Source: JACMNW01 sp031406155 (lineage in GTDB: Bacteria; Pseudomonadota; Alphaproteobacteria; Rhodobacterales; Rhodobacteraceae). From it: a stretch of 64,000 bases of DNA. Within the stretch, counting starts at the first letter, position 1. Every line of letters starts with the position of its first letter. The stretch is taken from the NCBI GenBank assembly GCA_031406155.1, contig JANOGW010000080.1:55999-119998 (forward strand), read 5' to 3'. Below are positions 1 through 8,375 of this stretch, piece by piece. The notes beneath the pieces were generated by a model, which saw only the letters and a program-made list of their open reading frames with translations, was not told the origin of the DNA and made no database searches. Both the position numbers and the translations under genes were made by a program.

Positions 1-488
1 TTCGCATATTCGCTGTCAGGATACTGTTCGATCACCACGCGCAAAGCTTGCAGCGCCTGGAAGGTCAGCCCCTGATCACGACCCACCTCATCGATCTGGT
101 CATAATAGGAAAGCGCCATCAGATATTGCGCATAAGCGGCATCTTCGTCGGCGGGATACAGGTCAAGGAACCGCTGCGCAGCGCCACGCGCTTCTTCATA
201 TTCCTTGGCCTTATGATGGCTGAAAGCCTGCATGATCAGGGCGCGCTTGGCAAATTCGGTGTAGGGGTAAAGTCGCTCCACCTCTTGGAAATAGCGGATG
301 GCTTCTTTGGGCTTCGGGCTGGCATTCAGCTCGAATTCGCCGCGCTTGTAGATTTCCTCGGCAGTGTAGCTGTCCAACGGGGCTTCGTTGGCCTTGCGGG
401 CGCAGGCACCAAGCATCGCAATCAGTAGCGCCATGCCAATCAGTTTCGCGCCGCTCTTCGCGCCTGCCCCTAACCTCACGCCTGCCAT
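1..488 (-). CDS. bamD: Outer membrane assembly lipoprotein BamD (C-terminus beyond the window)
   Basis: BamD is the essential lipoprotein of the BAM complex, which folds beta-barrel proteins into the outer membrane. The visible part starts at an ATG at 488, has a short basic stretch, then a hydrophobic segment ending in a lipobox LGAC at about residue 29. It continues with TPR-like helices (YTAEEIYKRGEFEL, AIRYFQEVERLYPYTEFAKRA, RFLDLYPADEDAAYAQYLMAL) typical of the BamD/ComL N-terminal half. An internal ATG at 434 would leave a signal peptide without its basic start, so 488 is preferred. The gene follows lpxC on the same strand, as in related genomes. The 3' end runs off the left edge, so nothing can be said about completeness. 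Confidence 0.93.
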   Translation of the reverse strand, partial: MAGVRLGAGAKSGAKLIGMALLIAMLGACARKANEAPLDSYTAEEIYKRGEFELNASPKPKEAIRYFQEVERLYPYTEFAKRALIMQAFSHHKAKEYEEARGAAQRFLDLYPADEDAAYAQYLMALSYYDQIDEVGRDQGLTFQALQALRVVIEQYPDSEYA

Positions 489-609
489 TGTCCGTCTACC
501 CCATGCCGTGCAGATGGCCATCATGCCGAAGCACCGTCACCCGCGTTTGTCTTGGTCCTAGCACAGAAAAATCCGGTGCGCAAAACGCCTTTATCGATTC
601 AAGGATTGC

Positions 610-1530
610 TCAGGCGACTGCGGGAATATCGGCACGGTGCACGCCGACGCCGGGCAGTTGCAAACCGGCCAACGGACCGCAATCCACCACCGCAAAGGCA
701 TCGGGTTGCGCAAACAGCGCCCGCAGCAACTTGTTGGTCAGGGCATGGCCGGCCCGAACGCCGGTATAGCGCGCCAGCATCGGCCCGCCCGCAAGCGCCA
801 GGTCACCCAAAGCGTCCAGCATCTTGTGACGAACCGGTTCATCCGCATGCCGCAAACCGCCGGGGCTAAGCACCCGGTCACCTTCAAACACCACCGCGTT
901 GTGCAGATTGCCACCAAGAGCCAAGCCTTTGGCTTGCATCGCGTCAACATCGATCTGGCGACAGAACGTGCGGCTGTCACACAATTCCCGCACGAAAGCG
1001 CCATTCGCCAGGCTCATCTCTTTGTGCTGCTGGCCGATGGCGGCGTCGGCAAAATCAATACTGAAATCCATTTCCATGGTGTCCGACGGGTCCAGCCGCG
1101 CATATGCGTCGCCGTCACGCACCTCGACCGGCCGCAGCACTTTGATCGCCCGGATGGGGCTGGCCTGGCTGCGCAATCCGCGCGCCAGCAATCCCTGCAC
1201 GAACGGCACCGATGATCCATCAAGGATCGGCACTTCGGCGGCATCAATCTCGATCAGGGCGTTGTGAATGCCGCAACCCGCCAAGGCCGCCATCAGATGT
1301 TCGATGGTCGAAACCTGAACACCGGCGGCGTTACCGACCAACGTACACAACCGCGATGGCACAACCGAATCCCAGCGGGCCGCGATCATTGCATCGCGCG
1401 CGGCAACATCGGTGCGCCGAAACCAAATGCCATAATCAGCAGAGGCCGGCATCACCACCATACGAACAGGGGCCCCGGAATGCAATCCGAACCCGGTAAA
1501 GGTGGCAGCTGACTTAAGCGTGCTTTGCAC
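610..1530 (-). CDS. lpxC: UDP-3-O-acyl-N-acetylglucosamine deacetylase LpxC
   Basis: LpxC is the zinc-dependent deacetylase that catalyses the committed step of lipid A synthesis in the cytoplasm. The 306-residue product has the family opening (TLKSAATFTGFGLHSG), the first zinc-ligand region STIEHLMAAL (about residue 75) and the second, HKMLDALGDLALAG (about residue 234), which supplies the His and Asp ligands. Length is normal. The start is a GTG at 1530 preceded by GGAG at a suitable distance. No upstream ATG gives a better N-terminus. It lies between ftsZ and bamD and has its own promoter-like sequence. It is separated from ftsZ by a terminator, so it is probably transcribed separately. 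Confidence 0.96.
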   Translation of the reverse strand: MQSTLKSAATFTGFGLHSGAPVRMVVMPASADYGIWFRRTDVAARDAMIAARWDSVVPSRLCTLVGNAAGVQVSTIEHLMAALAGCGIHNALIEIDAAEVPILDGSSVPFVQGLLARGLRSQASPIRAIKVLRPVEVRDGDAYARLDPSDTMEMDFSIDFADAAIGQQHKEMSLANGAFVRELCDSRTFCRQIDVDAMQAKGLALGGNLHNAVVFEGDRVLSPGGLRHADEPVRHKMLDALGDLALAGGPMLARYTGVRAGHALTNKLLRALFAQPDAFAVVDCGPLAGLQLPGVGVHRADIPAVA

Positions 1531-1602
1531 GTCGTGCTCCGTTCATTCGCGTCTGGCAGCGTCGCGTCTGGTACTGTGAAAATGGCCCCTCAAGTAAAAA
1601 AT

Positions 1603-1631
1603 TTTTTAATCTTGTTGTCGGGCTACCTCAA
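1603..1631 (-). promoter_or_regulatory. Possible sigma70-type promoter for lpxC
   Basis: On the minus strand TTGAGG (1626-1631) is followed after 17 nt by TAAAAA (1603-1608). Each hexamer matches 4 of 6 consensus bases. It lies between the ftsZ terminator and the lpxC start codon. Prediction by eye only. Confidence 0.4.
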
Positions 1632-1692
1632 CTCACAGTTTGTAACGCTGTGTGACAGAGTGAATTTCGACGGACAACAAATTGATCTAAAA

Positions 1693-1720
1693 CGAAAAAA
1701 GGCCCGGTCACCCGAGCCTT
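1693..1720 (-). terminator. Rho-independent terminator behind ftsZ
   Basis: Read on the minus strand, AAGGCTCGG pairs with CCGGGCCTT around a 4-nt loop (one wobble pair) and is followed by a run of six T. It lies about 25 nt downstream of the ftsZ stop codon. Confidence 0.8.
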
Positions 1721-1743
1721 CTTCCAACCACTGTCACAAGTTA

Positions 1744-3348
1744 TCAGTTGGCCTGACGTCGCAAGAACGCCGGGATTTCGATCCGCTCCTGATCCGCGCT
1801 CAGCTCTGGTTCGTCATCATAGCTGGTTACGGGGGGCTGTTGACGGGAGGCCGGGGCACGCTCGCTCGCCTGTTCGGGGTTGCCCGCCATCCGGTTGATC
1901 AGCGAGCCGATGCCAAATCGGGGCTTGTCCGACGGCGCGCGCGCGGCGGGTGCCGGGGCGGCGGGGCGCGGGGCTTGGGTATCCATGCCGGGGCGATTTA
2001 GCGGCGCCTTGCTGACGGCGGCGCGCAGCCTTGCCATCGCTTCGGGTGACGGCGTTCCAGCGGCCCGGGGGCGTGGCGCAACAAACTCCGCCGCATCGGC
2101 ATCGATCTGCGGTGCTGGCGCGCGCGCCGTCGCGGCCGGTTGCGGGCGGTAGGCTGGCGCGGGCACATCGGTGTATTCATCGCCGTCCGCGTCAAAATCG
2201 TCGCCGGCATCCGGCTCCACCGCGTCAAACAGTCCAAGCGTTACGGCTTCCGCCTCGGTCATCACGGCGGCGGGGCGCGGCGCTGCTGCGGCACGCGGTT
2301 CCGCGATTGGAGCGGGTGCTGCTTGCGGCAAGGGGGCCGCCATCGACCGGCGCGCCACCGGCAGATCATCGCGGGCCTTGGTCGCATCAATGCCGGTTGC
2401 CACAACCGAAACCCGGATCATGCCTTCCATCGAGGTATCAAGCGTCGATCCCACAATGATATTCGCGTCCGGGTCTACCTTTTCACGGATGATATTTGCT
2501 GCCTCGTCCAATTCGAACAGCGTCAGGTCATAGCCACCGGTAATGTTGATCAGCACGCCCTTGGCACCGTGCAGCGATATTTCGTCCAGCAGCGGGTTGG
2601 CAATGGCCTTTTCAGCCGCCTGCACGGCACGGTCTTCACCAGAAGCCTCGCCGGTTCCCATCATTGCCTTGCCCATTTCGTCCATCACGGCACGGACATC
2701 GGCAAAATCGAGGTTGATCAGGCCGGGCCGCACCATCAGGTCAGTTACGCCCTTGACGCCTTGATAAAGCACATCGTCCGCCAAAGCGAAGGCTTCGGTA
2801 AACGTGGTCTTTTCGTTCGCCAGCCGGAACAAATTCTGGTTCGGGATGATGATCAGCGTATCAACAACCTTTTGCAGCGCCTCGATGCCTTCATCGGCCT
2901 GCCGCATCCGCTTGTTGCCCTCGAACTGGAACGGCTTGGTCACCACACCGACGGTCAGCACGCCCAATTCACGCGCGGCCTGGGCGATGATCGGGGCCGC
3001 CCCGGTGCCGGTGCCGCCGCCCATGCCTGCGGTGATGAAACACATGTGCGCGCCGGCCAGATGTTCCACGATCTCTTCGATGGTTTCTTCGGCAGCGGCT
3101 GCACCCACGGTCGGACGCGCCCCCGCGCCCAGACCTTCGGTGACCTTCAGCCCCATCTGGATTTTTGCACTGGCGCGGCTTTGATGCAGGGCCTGCGCAT
3201 CGGTGTTGGCGACGACGAATTCGACCCCCTCAAGGTTCTTGTCGATCATGTTGTTGACCGCATTCCCCCCGGCGCCGCCCACGCCAAAAACGGTAATGCG
3301 CGGCTTCAATTCGTCGCGCTCGGTACTCATTATAAGGTTAAGGGTCAT
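1744..3348 (-). CDS. ftsZ: Cell division protein FtsZ
   Basis: FtsZ is the tubulin-like GTPase that forms the division ring. The N-terminal domain carries VFGVGGAGGNAVNNMI and the tubulin signature GGGTGTGA (about residue 109), followed by the C-terminal GTPase-activating domain ending near residue 325. A long Pro/Ala-rich linker (about residues 340-510) leads to the conserved tail IEIPAFLRRQ, which binds FtsA and other partners. At 534 residues it is longer than the E. coli protein because of the linker, as is usual in this family of alphaproteobacteria. ATG 3348 is preferred over the internal ATG at 3330 because purine-rich sequence precedes it. ftsZ is separated from ftsA by 207 nt holding its own strong promoter. 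Confidence 0.98.
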   Translation of the reverse strand: MTLNLIMSTERDELKPRITVFGVGGAGGNAVNNMIDKNLEGVEFVVANTDAQALHQSRASAKIQMGLKVTEGLGAGARPTVGAAAAEETIEEIVEHLAGAHMCFITAGMGGGTGTGAAPIIAQAARELGVLTVGVVTKPFQFEGNKRMRQADEGIEALQKVVDTLIIIPNQNLFRLANEKTTFTEAFALADDVLYQGVKGVTDLMVRPGLINLDFADVRAVMDEMGKAMMGTGEASGEDRAVQAAEKAIANPLLDEISLHGAKGVLINITGGYDLTLFELDEAANIIREKVDPDANIIVGSTLDTSMEGMIRVSVVATGIDATKARDDLPVARRSMAAPLPQAAPAPIAEPRAAAAPRPAAVMTEAEAVTLGLFDAVEPDAGDDFDADGDEYTDVPAPAYRPQPAATARAPAPQIDADAAEFVAPRPRAAGTPSPEAMARLRAAVSKAPLNRPGMDTQAPRPAAPAPAARAPSDKPRFGIGSLINRMAGNPEQASERAPASRQQPPVTSYDDEPELSADQERIEIPAFLRRQAN

Positions 3349-3441
3349 TGCCTATCCGCCTGATTTTTTTGGTTTGCTGTCATTGCAGTCAGAGAGCCCC
3401 CGGAATCACCTGTCCCCAGTGCGGCGGCTTAAATTCCCCTA

Positions 3442-3470
3442 ATTATATCTGCATTGCACCGCTAGGTCAC
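3442..3470 (-). promoter_or_regulatory. Promoter of ftsZ
   Basis: On the minus strand GTGACC (3465-3470) is separated by exactly 17 nt from a perfect TATAAT (3442-3447). The predicted start near 3435 gives an untranslated leader of about 87 nt. The rest of the ftsA-ftsZ gap holds no gene. Confidence 0.7.
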
Positions 3471-3555
3471 GAAAAAAACACGTCATCACCACAAAATATG
3501 GGGAAACAGTCGCCGAGTTCAGCGGTATGTTGCCGGTCGGTCAGGATGTAGTGGT

Positions 3556-4890
3556 CTACCAGTTGTCCTTGAACCATTTCAGCGCCCTCTTCATCGAACG
3601 TGCCGGATATCGTTCGGTCGGAATGTCGAAATCCCACCATTCATCTTGCGGGTGTGCAGCAAACAGGCACAGGCCCACGGCGCTTGCAAAGGCTGCCCCC
3701 GTGGCCGCCTGTGGCAAGCCTTGAACGCGCAAGGGGCGACCCAACCGAACCCGTTGGCCAAGGATGCGTGTCGCCAGCCCATCCAACCCCGGGATCTGGC
3801 TGCCGCCGCCGGTCAGCACGATCTGCTGGCTTGGCAGATGCTCGAACCCGGCCGCATCCAGCCGGGCGCGGGTTTCCTCCAGTATCTCCTCGACCCGTGG
3901 CCGCATGATACCGATCAGTTCGGTCCGGCTGACCTGACGGCGATCCTTTTCCCAATCGCCGCTGTCGCCACCGATATCGATCATTTCGCGGTCGTCCATG
4001 CCCGTGGCATGCACGCCGCCGAACCGCGTCTTGATGCGTTCTGCCGTTGTCAGCGGCACTTGCAGACCTTTCGCGATATCTGAGGTCACGTGATCGCCGC
4101 CCATGCGCACGGCATCGGCGTAGATCATGTGTTTCTTGATGAAGATTGATACGCCAGTGGCCCCGCCGCCCATGTCGATGCAGGCCGCCCCCAGTTCCTG
4201 TTCATCCTCAACAAGACTGGAAATCCCCGACACATAGGCCGAGGAAGCAATGCCCGCCAATTCCAGATCGCAGCGTTTGATGCAGTACAAAAGGTTCTGC
4301 ACAACCGCCGCGTCCACTGTCAGCAGATGCATATCGCAGGCCAGCCGGTTGCCGATCTGACCGCGCGGATCACCAAGGCCGGTGCGGTGATCCAGCGCAA
4401 AGTTCACCGGCTGCGCATGTACCACCTCGCGCCCCGGCCCGATATCGGGCACATCGCAGGCCGCCAACACGCGGGCCACGTCTTGTTCAGATACCACCTG
4501 ATCCTGCAAATCCCAGATACCGGCAAGCCCGTAACTGCGCGGCTCTGCCCCCGAGAAACAGGCAATCGCGTGGTCAACCCGCACATTGGCCATCTTCTGC
4601 GCGGCCTGCACGGCTGTGCGCACCGCACGTTCGGTTTCATTCATCACGGCAATTTCACCAAACCGCACGCCGCGCGACCGTGTGGTTGCCGCCCCGATCA
4701 CCCGAAAGCTGGATTGCCCCGCCATCGACCCCACGCCATCGCCCTCGCGCAGGCGTTCCGGCCCGTCAAAGCGCAGGATCAGGCAGGCAATTTTCGATGA
4801 CCCCACATCCAGAACGGCAATCACCCCGCGCTGCATCGCGGCCCGGCGCATGTTCCGCATCGCCCGCTGGGTCTGATAAAGGTCGGTCAT
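3556..4890 (-). CDS. ftsA: Cell division protein FtsA
   Basis: FtsA is an actin-like ATPase that tethers FtsZ to the inner membrane and recruits later division proteins. The 444-residue product has the actin-fold phosphate-1 motif VLDVGSSK (about residue 28), the second phosphate loop ACIDMGGGATGVSIF and the adenosine motif IVLTGGGSQIPG. It ends in an amphipathic helix, MKRALKWFKDNW, expected to bind the membrane. The start ATG overlaps the ftsQ stop codon (ATGA), so the two are translationally coupled. Confidence 0.97.
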   Translation of the reverse strand: MTDLYQTQRAMRNMRRAAMQRGVIAVLDVGSSKIACLILRFDGPERLREGDGVGSMAGQSSFRVIGAATTRSRGVRFGEIAVMNETERAVRTAVQAAQKMANVRVDHAIACFSGAEPRSYGLAGIWDLQDQVVSEQDVARVLAACDVPDIGPGREVVHAQPVNFALDHRTGLGDPRGQIGNRLACDMHLLTVDAAVVQNLLYCIKRCDLELAGIASSAYVSGISSLVEDEQELGAACIDMGGGATGVSIFIKKHMIYADAVRMGGDHVTSDIAKGLQVPLTTAERIKTRFGGVHATGMDDREMIDIGGDSGDWEKDRRQVSRTELIGIMRPRVEEILEETRARLDAAGFEHLPSQQIVLTGGGSQIPGLDGLATRILGQRVRLGRPLRVQGLPQAATGAAFASAVGLCLFAAHPQDEWWDFDIPTERYPARSMKRALKWFKDNW

Positions 4891-5768
4891 AACTTCGTCT
4901 CCACTGGGGCAATGCCCCGGCCCGCCCTCATGATTTCCAATGCAAACGGCGACAGGCGCAGCACCGGGCGACGTTCGTTGCGCAGATCGATGGCAAGGAT
5001 GTCGCGGGCCAGCAGATCCTGCACCTGATCCAGTGCGATCAACCGCTCGACCGCCTGCACCGGGTTACCCGCCGGCAGCAATATCCGCTGATCGCGGTCC
5101 AGCATGATATCCCAGCGCCGCTCGCCCATGCGCACAAGACCGCGCACCCGGTTCAGGATCGGGGCGGCGGCGGCATAAATGGCCAGCGCCTCATCCGCCG
5201 CTTTTTCTGCACCGATGCCGACAATCAACGGTAAATCCGGCCTGTCACTGCGGGCGGCCAGCCCCGCCACGCGGTGCCCGGTCGCATCCAGCAATTCGAT
5301 CCTGTCGCCCGCGCGCCAGACAATCACCGGAACGCGTTCAGTGATATCGACATGCAGAACCCCGCCTGCTCGCACCCGCAATTCCGCGTTCGCCACCGCG
5401 TCAAGGCTTTCCACCCGGGCCTGGGCTGCATCAAGATCAAGGTCAAACGACGATTTTGGCAGTGCCAGACCCAACTTGCTGCGGATCGCCTCGGCCAGAT
5501 CCAGCGACGCACCGTTGACCGACACCATGCCTACCCGAAACTCGGGCCGCTGTTCGAACTGCACGCGCAGGCCAACGAGGCCATTCACGATGGCCGCCTG
5601 CCGCGCCTCGTTGCCAAGGTAGATACCCAGCGCCACCACCACCACGAACGTCGGCAGCCCGCGCCGCATCATCACACGGAAATAGGGCGTCAGCCACATC
5701 CGCTGCATGCGGTAGGCCCACCGGCTTGGGGCCGGATCGCGCCTTTGGCGGGCGCTTACCTGTCGCAT
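4887..5768 (-). CDS. ftsQ: Cell division protein FtsQ
   Basis: FtsQ is a bitopic inner-membrane protein that links cytoplasmic and periplasmic parts of the divisome. From ATG 5768 the 293-residue product has a basic cytoplasmic tail, one membrane segment (GLPTFVVVVALGIYLG, about residues 37-52), a POTRA domain (FRVGMVSVNGASLDLAEAIRSK onwards) and the FtsQ beta domain. The longer reading frame from 5819 would overlap ddl by 64 nt. The ATG at 5768 overlaps it by only 13 nt and gives the usual length, so it is preferred. Confidence 0.93.
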   Translation of the reverse strand: MRQVSARQRRDPAPSRWAYRMQRMWLTPYFRVMMRRGLPTFVVVVALGIYLGNEARQAAIVNGLVGLRVQFEQRPEFRVGMVSVNGASLDLAEAIRSKLGLALPKSSFDLDLDAAQARVESLDAVANAELRVRAGGVLHVDITERVPVIVWRAGDRIELLDATGHRVAGLAARSDRPDLPLIVGIGAEKAADEALAIYAAAAPILNRVRGLVRMGERRWDIMLDRDQRILLPAGNPVQAVERLIALDQVQDLLARDILAIDLRNERRPVLRLSPFALEIMRAGRGIAPVETKL

Positions 5769-6676
5769 GATGCATCCTCCACCATCCAGCGGCACAGATC
5801 GGGAAAGGACAGCCCGCAATACGCCGCCTGTTCGGGTGCAAGCGAGGTCGGCGTCATGCCCGGCTGCGTATTGGTTTCCAGCAAGACCAGCCCCGTCAAG
5901 CCGCGCGCTTCGTCCCAGCGGAAATCGGTGCGGCTCAGCCCCCGGCAGCCTAGCGCCCGGTGCGCGCGCAATGCAAAATCAAGACAGGCCTCCGCGATCA
6001 TGGCCGGCACATCCGCCGGCAGCACGTGCGATGATCCACCGACCGAATATTTGGCATCATAGTCGTACCAGCCGGAGGTGATGATGTCGGTCACGCACAG
6101 CGCGCGATCGCCCATCACCGTCACGGTCAATTCGCGGCCCGGCGCATAGGCTTCGACCATCACTACTTTCGGCATGGTGTCGGCCAATCGCGGCGCGTTG
6201 GCACCTTGCCGCACGATATAGACGCCAACCGACGAGCCTTCATTATTGGGTTTGACCACGTAGGGCGGCGGCAGCACGTGGCCCGCCGACACAGCCTCAC
6301 TGGTTGCAAGTACCGACGGCACCACCGGTAAGCCAACTGCAACATAAATCTCTTTCGTGCGCGCCTTGTCCATCGCCAGCGCAGACGCCAGCACACCGGA
6401 ATGGGTGTAGGGAATGCGCATCCATTCCAGCATGCCCTGCACGCAGCCATCCTCACCCCAGCGGCCATGCAGGGCGTTGAACACAACATCTGGTGCAATT
6501 TCAGCCAATCGCGACGACAAATCGAGGCCGCAATCGACCTCAATCACATCATACCCCGCCACCCGCAAAGCCGCAGCGCATTCGCGCCCCGAGACAAGCG
6601 AAACCTCCCGCTCTGCGGAAAATCCACCCATCAGTACCGCCACACGGGGGGATGCCTTGCCCGACATGCCCACCAT
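5756..6676 (-). CDS. ddl: D-alanine--D-alanine ligase
   Basis: This ATP-grasp enzyme joins two D-alanines for the peptidoglycan stem peptide. The product shows the N-terminal signature VAVLMGGFSAEREVSL, the substrate region VFNALHGRWGEDGCVQGMLE, and the ATP-grasp motifs VVKPNNEGSSVGV and LLETNTQPGMTPTSL. ATG 6676 gives 306 residues, the usual length. A longer frame starting at 6754 would overlap murB by 49 nt and add a low-complexity N-terminus. It lies between murB and ftsQ in the normal dcw order. Confidence 0.96.
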   Translation of the reverse strand: MVGMSGKASPRVAVLMGGFSAEREVSLVSGRECAAALRVAGYDVIEVDCGLDLSSRLAEIAPDVVFNALHGRWGEDGCVQGMLEWMRIPYTHSGVLASALAMDKARTKEIYVAVGLPVVPSVLATSEAVSAGHVLPPPYVVKPNNEGSSVGVYIVRQGANAPRLADTMPKVVMVEAYAPGRELTVTVMGDRALCVTDIITSGWYDYDAKYSVGGSSHVLPADVPAMIAEACLDFALRAHRALGCRGLSRTDFRWDEARGLTGLVLLETNTQPGMTPTSLAPEQAAYCGLSFPDLCRWMVEDASCDR

Positions 6677-6705
6677 CACTGCCTCATCGGGTCTTTGGCG
6701 ACCCG

Positions 6706-7638
6706 TTATGTTGTTTTTGCCACCAGTGGAGCGCCCACCCGTAGTACTTCCCACTCTAACGTTATTCCTGCTGTTTCGAAAACCCTTTTTCGCACCGACT
6801 CGCCCAATTCCTCCAAATCCGTGGCCGTCGCACCCCCGGTGTTGATCATGAAGTTGGAATGCATCTCGCTCATCTGCGCGCCACCGAGTTTTGCCCCCCG
6901 CATTCCGGCGGCATCGATCACCGCCCAGGCTTTCAGATCATGGAGGTCATCGGCGCGGCCAGTGCTGGAATAGCCAGCCGGATTGCGGAATGTGGACCCG
7001 GCAGAGCGTTCTTTCGTGGGTTGCGAGGCATCACGTCTGGCGACTTGATCTTCCATCCTGGCCTGCAATGCCAATGGATTGCCTTCCTTCGCCCGGAACA
7101 TTGCTGACACGATCACCGCGCCGTCGGGCAAGTTGCTTTGCCGGTAGCGCAAATCCAGATCGGCGGCAGGCACCGTGACCACATCCCCGCCGCGTGTCAC
7201 CAGCCGCACCGACACCAGATGATCCACCACATAAGAGCCATAGCAGCCTGCATTCATCCGCACCGCCCCGCCGATACTGCCCGGAATGGTGCGCAGAAAG
7301 GTCAGATCCAGCCCCGCCTCGGCAGCCTTGCGCGCAACATGCGCATCCAGCGCCGCTGCACCAGCGATCACGGTATCACCCTGAATATCAATGGAATTGA
7401 AGCCCCGCCCCAGCCGGATCACCACTGCCCGGATGCCCCCATCCCGCACGATCAGATTGGAGCCGACGCCCATCGGGAAGACCGGAATTGCCGGATCAAG
7501 TCCGCGCAGGAAATCGCACAAGTCAGCTTCATCCGCAGGCTGAAACAACCAATCCGCAGGCCCACCGACCCGCAGCCAAGTCAGGTCCGCCAACGGACGG
7601 TTCGGGGTCAGGGGGCCGCGCGGGGTGGGAAGGGCCAT
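6706..7638 (-). CDS. murB: UDP-N-acetylenolpyruvoylglucosamine reductase MurB
   Basis: MurB is the FAD enzyme that reduces the enolpyruvyl group to give UDP-MurNAc. FAD-binding motifs are visible: TWLRVGGPADWLFQP, PVFPMGVGSNLIVRDGGI and PGSIGGAVRMNAGCYG. The segment KERSAGSTFRNP carries the conserved serine proton donor, and the C-terminal GAQMSEMHSNFMINTGGA is also conserved. ATG 7638 (MALPTPRGPL) gives 310 residues, as expected. The longer frame from 7716 adds an unconserved leader. It is 29 nt upstream of ddl. A long intergenic stretch carrying a structured repeat separates it from the DUF2484 genes. Confidence 0.96.
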   Translation of the reverse strand: MALPTPRGPLTPNRPLADLTWLRVGGPADWLFQPADEADLCDFLRGLDPAIPVFPMGVGSNLIVRDGGIRAVVIRLGRGFNSIDIQGDTVIAGAAALDAHVARKAAEAGLDLTFLRTIPGSIGGAVRMNAGCYGSYVVDHLVSVRLVTRGGDVVTVPAADLDLRYRQSNLPDGAVIVSAMFRAKEGNPLALQARMEDQVARRDASQPTKERSAGSTFRNPAGYSSTGRADDLHDLKAWAVIDAAGMRGAKLGGAQMSEMHSNFMINTGGATATDLEELGESVRKRVFETAGITLEWEVLRVGAPLVAKTT

Positions 7639-7744
7639 AGGGAACCGCCAGGTGGTTGGGAACGCAGTGGTAATGCGGGGAAATTGTGAGGAATTCAATG
7701 TCTGACTTCGGTACACCCCCTGTGCACCGGCGGTGCAGACGTTT

Positions 7745-7772
7745 TTGTAGGGGGTGGGATGTTAACTATGAT
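7745..7772 (+). promoter_or_regulatory. Promoter-like sequence just before structured repeat copy A
   Basis: TTGTAG (7745-7750) and TATGAT (7767-7772) are 16 nt apart on the plus strand. The implied start near 7779 is about 10 nt before the first hairpin of the structured element at 7789. The -35 match is weak and the -10 match is good. The sequence overlaps a hairpin CACCCCCT/AGGGGGTG (7714-7721 with 7749-7756). Confidence 0.35.
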
Positions 7773-7788
7773 GGAGGAATCGAGCACC

Positions 7789-7981
7789 CTGACCGATCAG
7801 GTGATTGTCCGGGGGACAATCACCAGGTCAGTTGCCTGAAGGCGCAAGCCGTCGGGCAAGGGACTATCCGCCCTCGAAACGGTGGGGAAATCAGGGCGCG
7901 CCTGACTGGGCTGGTGCGTGAAACGCGCCTGCCCCGGGCAGTCAGGCGCTGCCTGATTTGACGCGTGTCAAATCCGGCAAG
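7789..7981 (+). repeat. Structured dispersed element, copy A (possible RNA)
   Basis: A 193-nt stretch between murB and the next minus-strand gene folds into a series of stems. P1 at 7789-7831 is CTGACC...GGTCAG enclosing GGTGATTGTCC/GGACAATCACC. Then TTGCC (7832-7836) pairs with GGCAA, enclosing a small GGC-GCAA-GCC hairpin. P3 is an 11-bp perfect stem GCGCCTGACTG (7898-7908) with CAGTCAGGCGC (7939-7949), capped by GGTGCGT-GAA-ACGCGCC (7913-7929). P5 is TTGAC-gcgt-GTCAA (7958-7971). The element ends ATCCGGCAAG. A second copy with the same architecture lies at 35577-35783. No protein is convincingly encoded across it. The remaining sequence 7639-7788 holds only the upstream hairpin. Confidence 0.75.
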
Positions 7982-8014
7982 AAGGCAGATGTCAGGTATC
8001 TGACAGGAGCGGTA

Positions 8015-8206
8015 TTAATGTGGGTTTCGAAACCAACTACCAACTTTGCGCCATGCATGTCGAACAAGCGCAGCGGGCACGAGGGCGGCGGCAACGAGCA
8101 AGACGAGAATGCCACCGAAGAAGTGATGGAGTTTGTTACTTGCCCGCCAGAATCCGTGCGCCAAAATCGATATCGCCAATACAAGGCTTGCTAAATGACG
8201 TCGCAT
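8015..8206 (-). CDS. Possible small membrane protein (63 aa)
   Basis: A short reading frame starts at ATG 8206, preceded by GCGAGG at a good distance. It encodes 63 residues with two hydrophobic segments (LASLVLAISILAHGFW and FFGGILVLLVAAALVPAALV) and a basic C-terminus. It is on the same strand as the dcw genes and sits between the DUF2484 pair and murB. I do not recognise it. A chance frame remains possible because it is short and no homology could be checked. 8207-8375 shows nothing else. Confidence 0.42.
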   Translation of the reverse strand: MRRHLASLVLAISILAHGFWRASNKLHHFFGGILVLLVAAALVPAALVRHAWRKVGSWFRNPH

Positions 8207-8375
8207 CGCTTGCCTCGCTAATGCATGTAATCGCGATTGTGGCGGGGCCATCTTACCGTCAGTCGCGCTTGTGGCCAGTCACATTACTTCCCTTTTCCTC
8301 GCACCTCTTGAAATAGTTGTGCTATCTAACGACCGCAATGGAGCTCAAAAAGCAGAACTTCAGGTAGTCTCCCCC

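Noticed and set aside
2140..3363. A 407-residue plus-strand frame opposite ftsZ, and similar long frames opposite ftsA, murC, murG, tex, lolC and pccB
   Set aside because: High GC content makes long antisense frames common. The minus-strand products are clear members of known families, and the antisense frames lack domains and ribosome binding sites.
7686..7961. A 91-residue plus-strand frame over structured repeat copy A, with an ending VRETRLPRA similar to VRETRLPGA over copy B
   Set aside because: The shared peptide is a by-product of the conserved hairpin GGTGCGT-GAA-ACGCGCC. Reading frames are not preserved elsewhere between the copies, while base pairing is.
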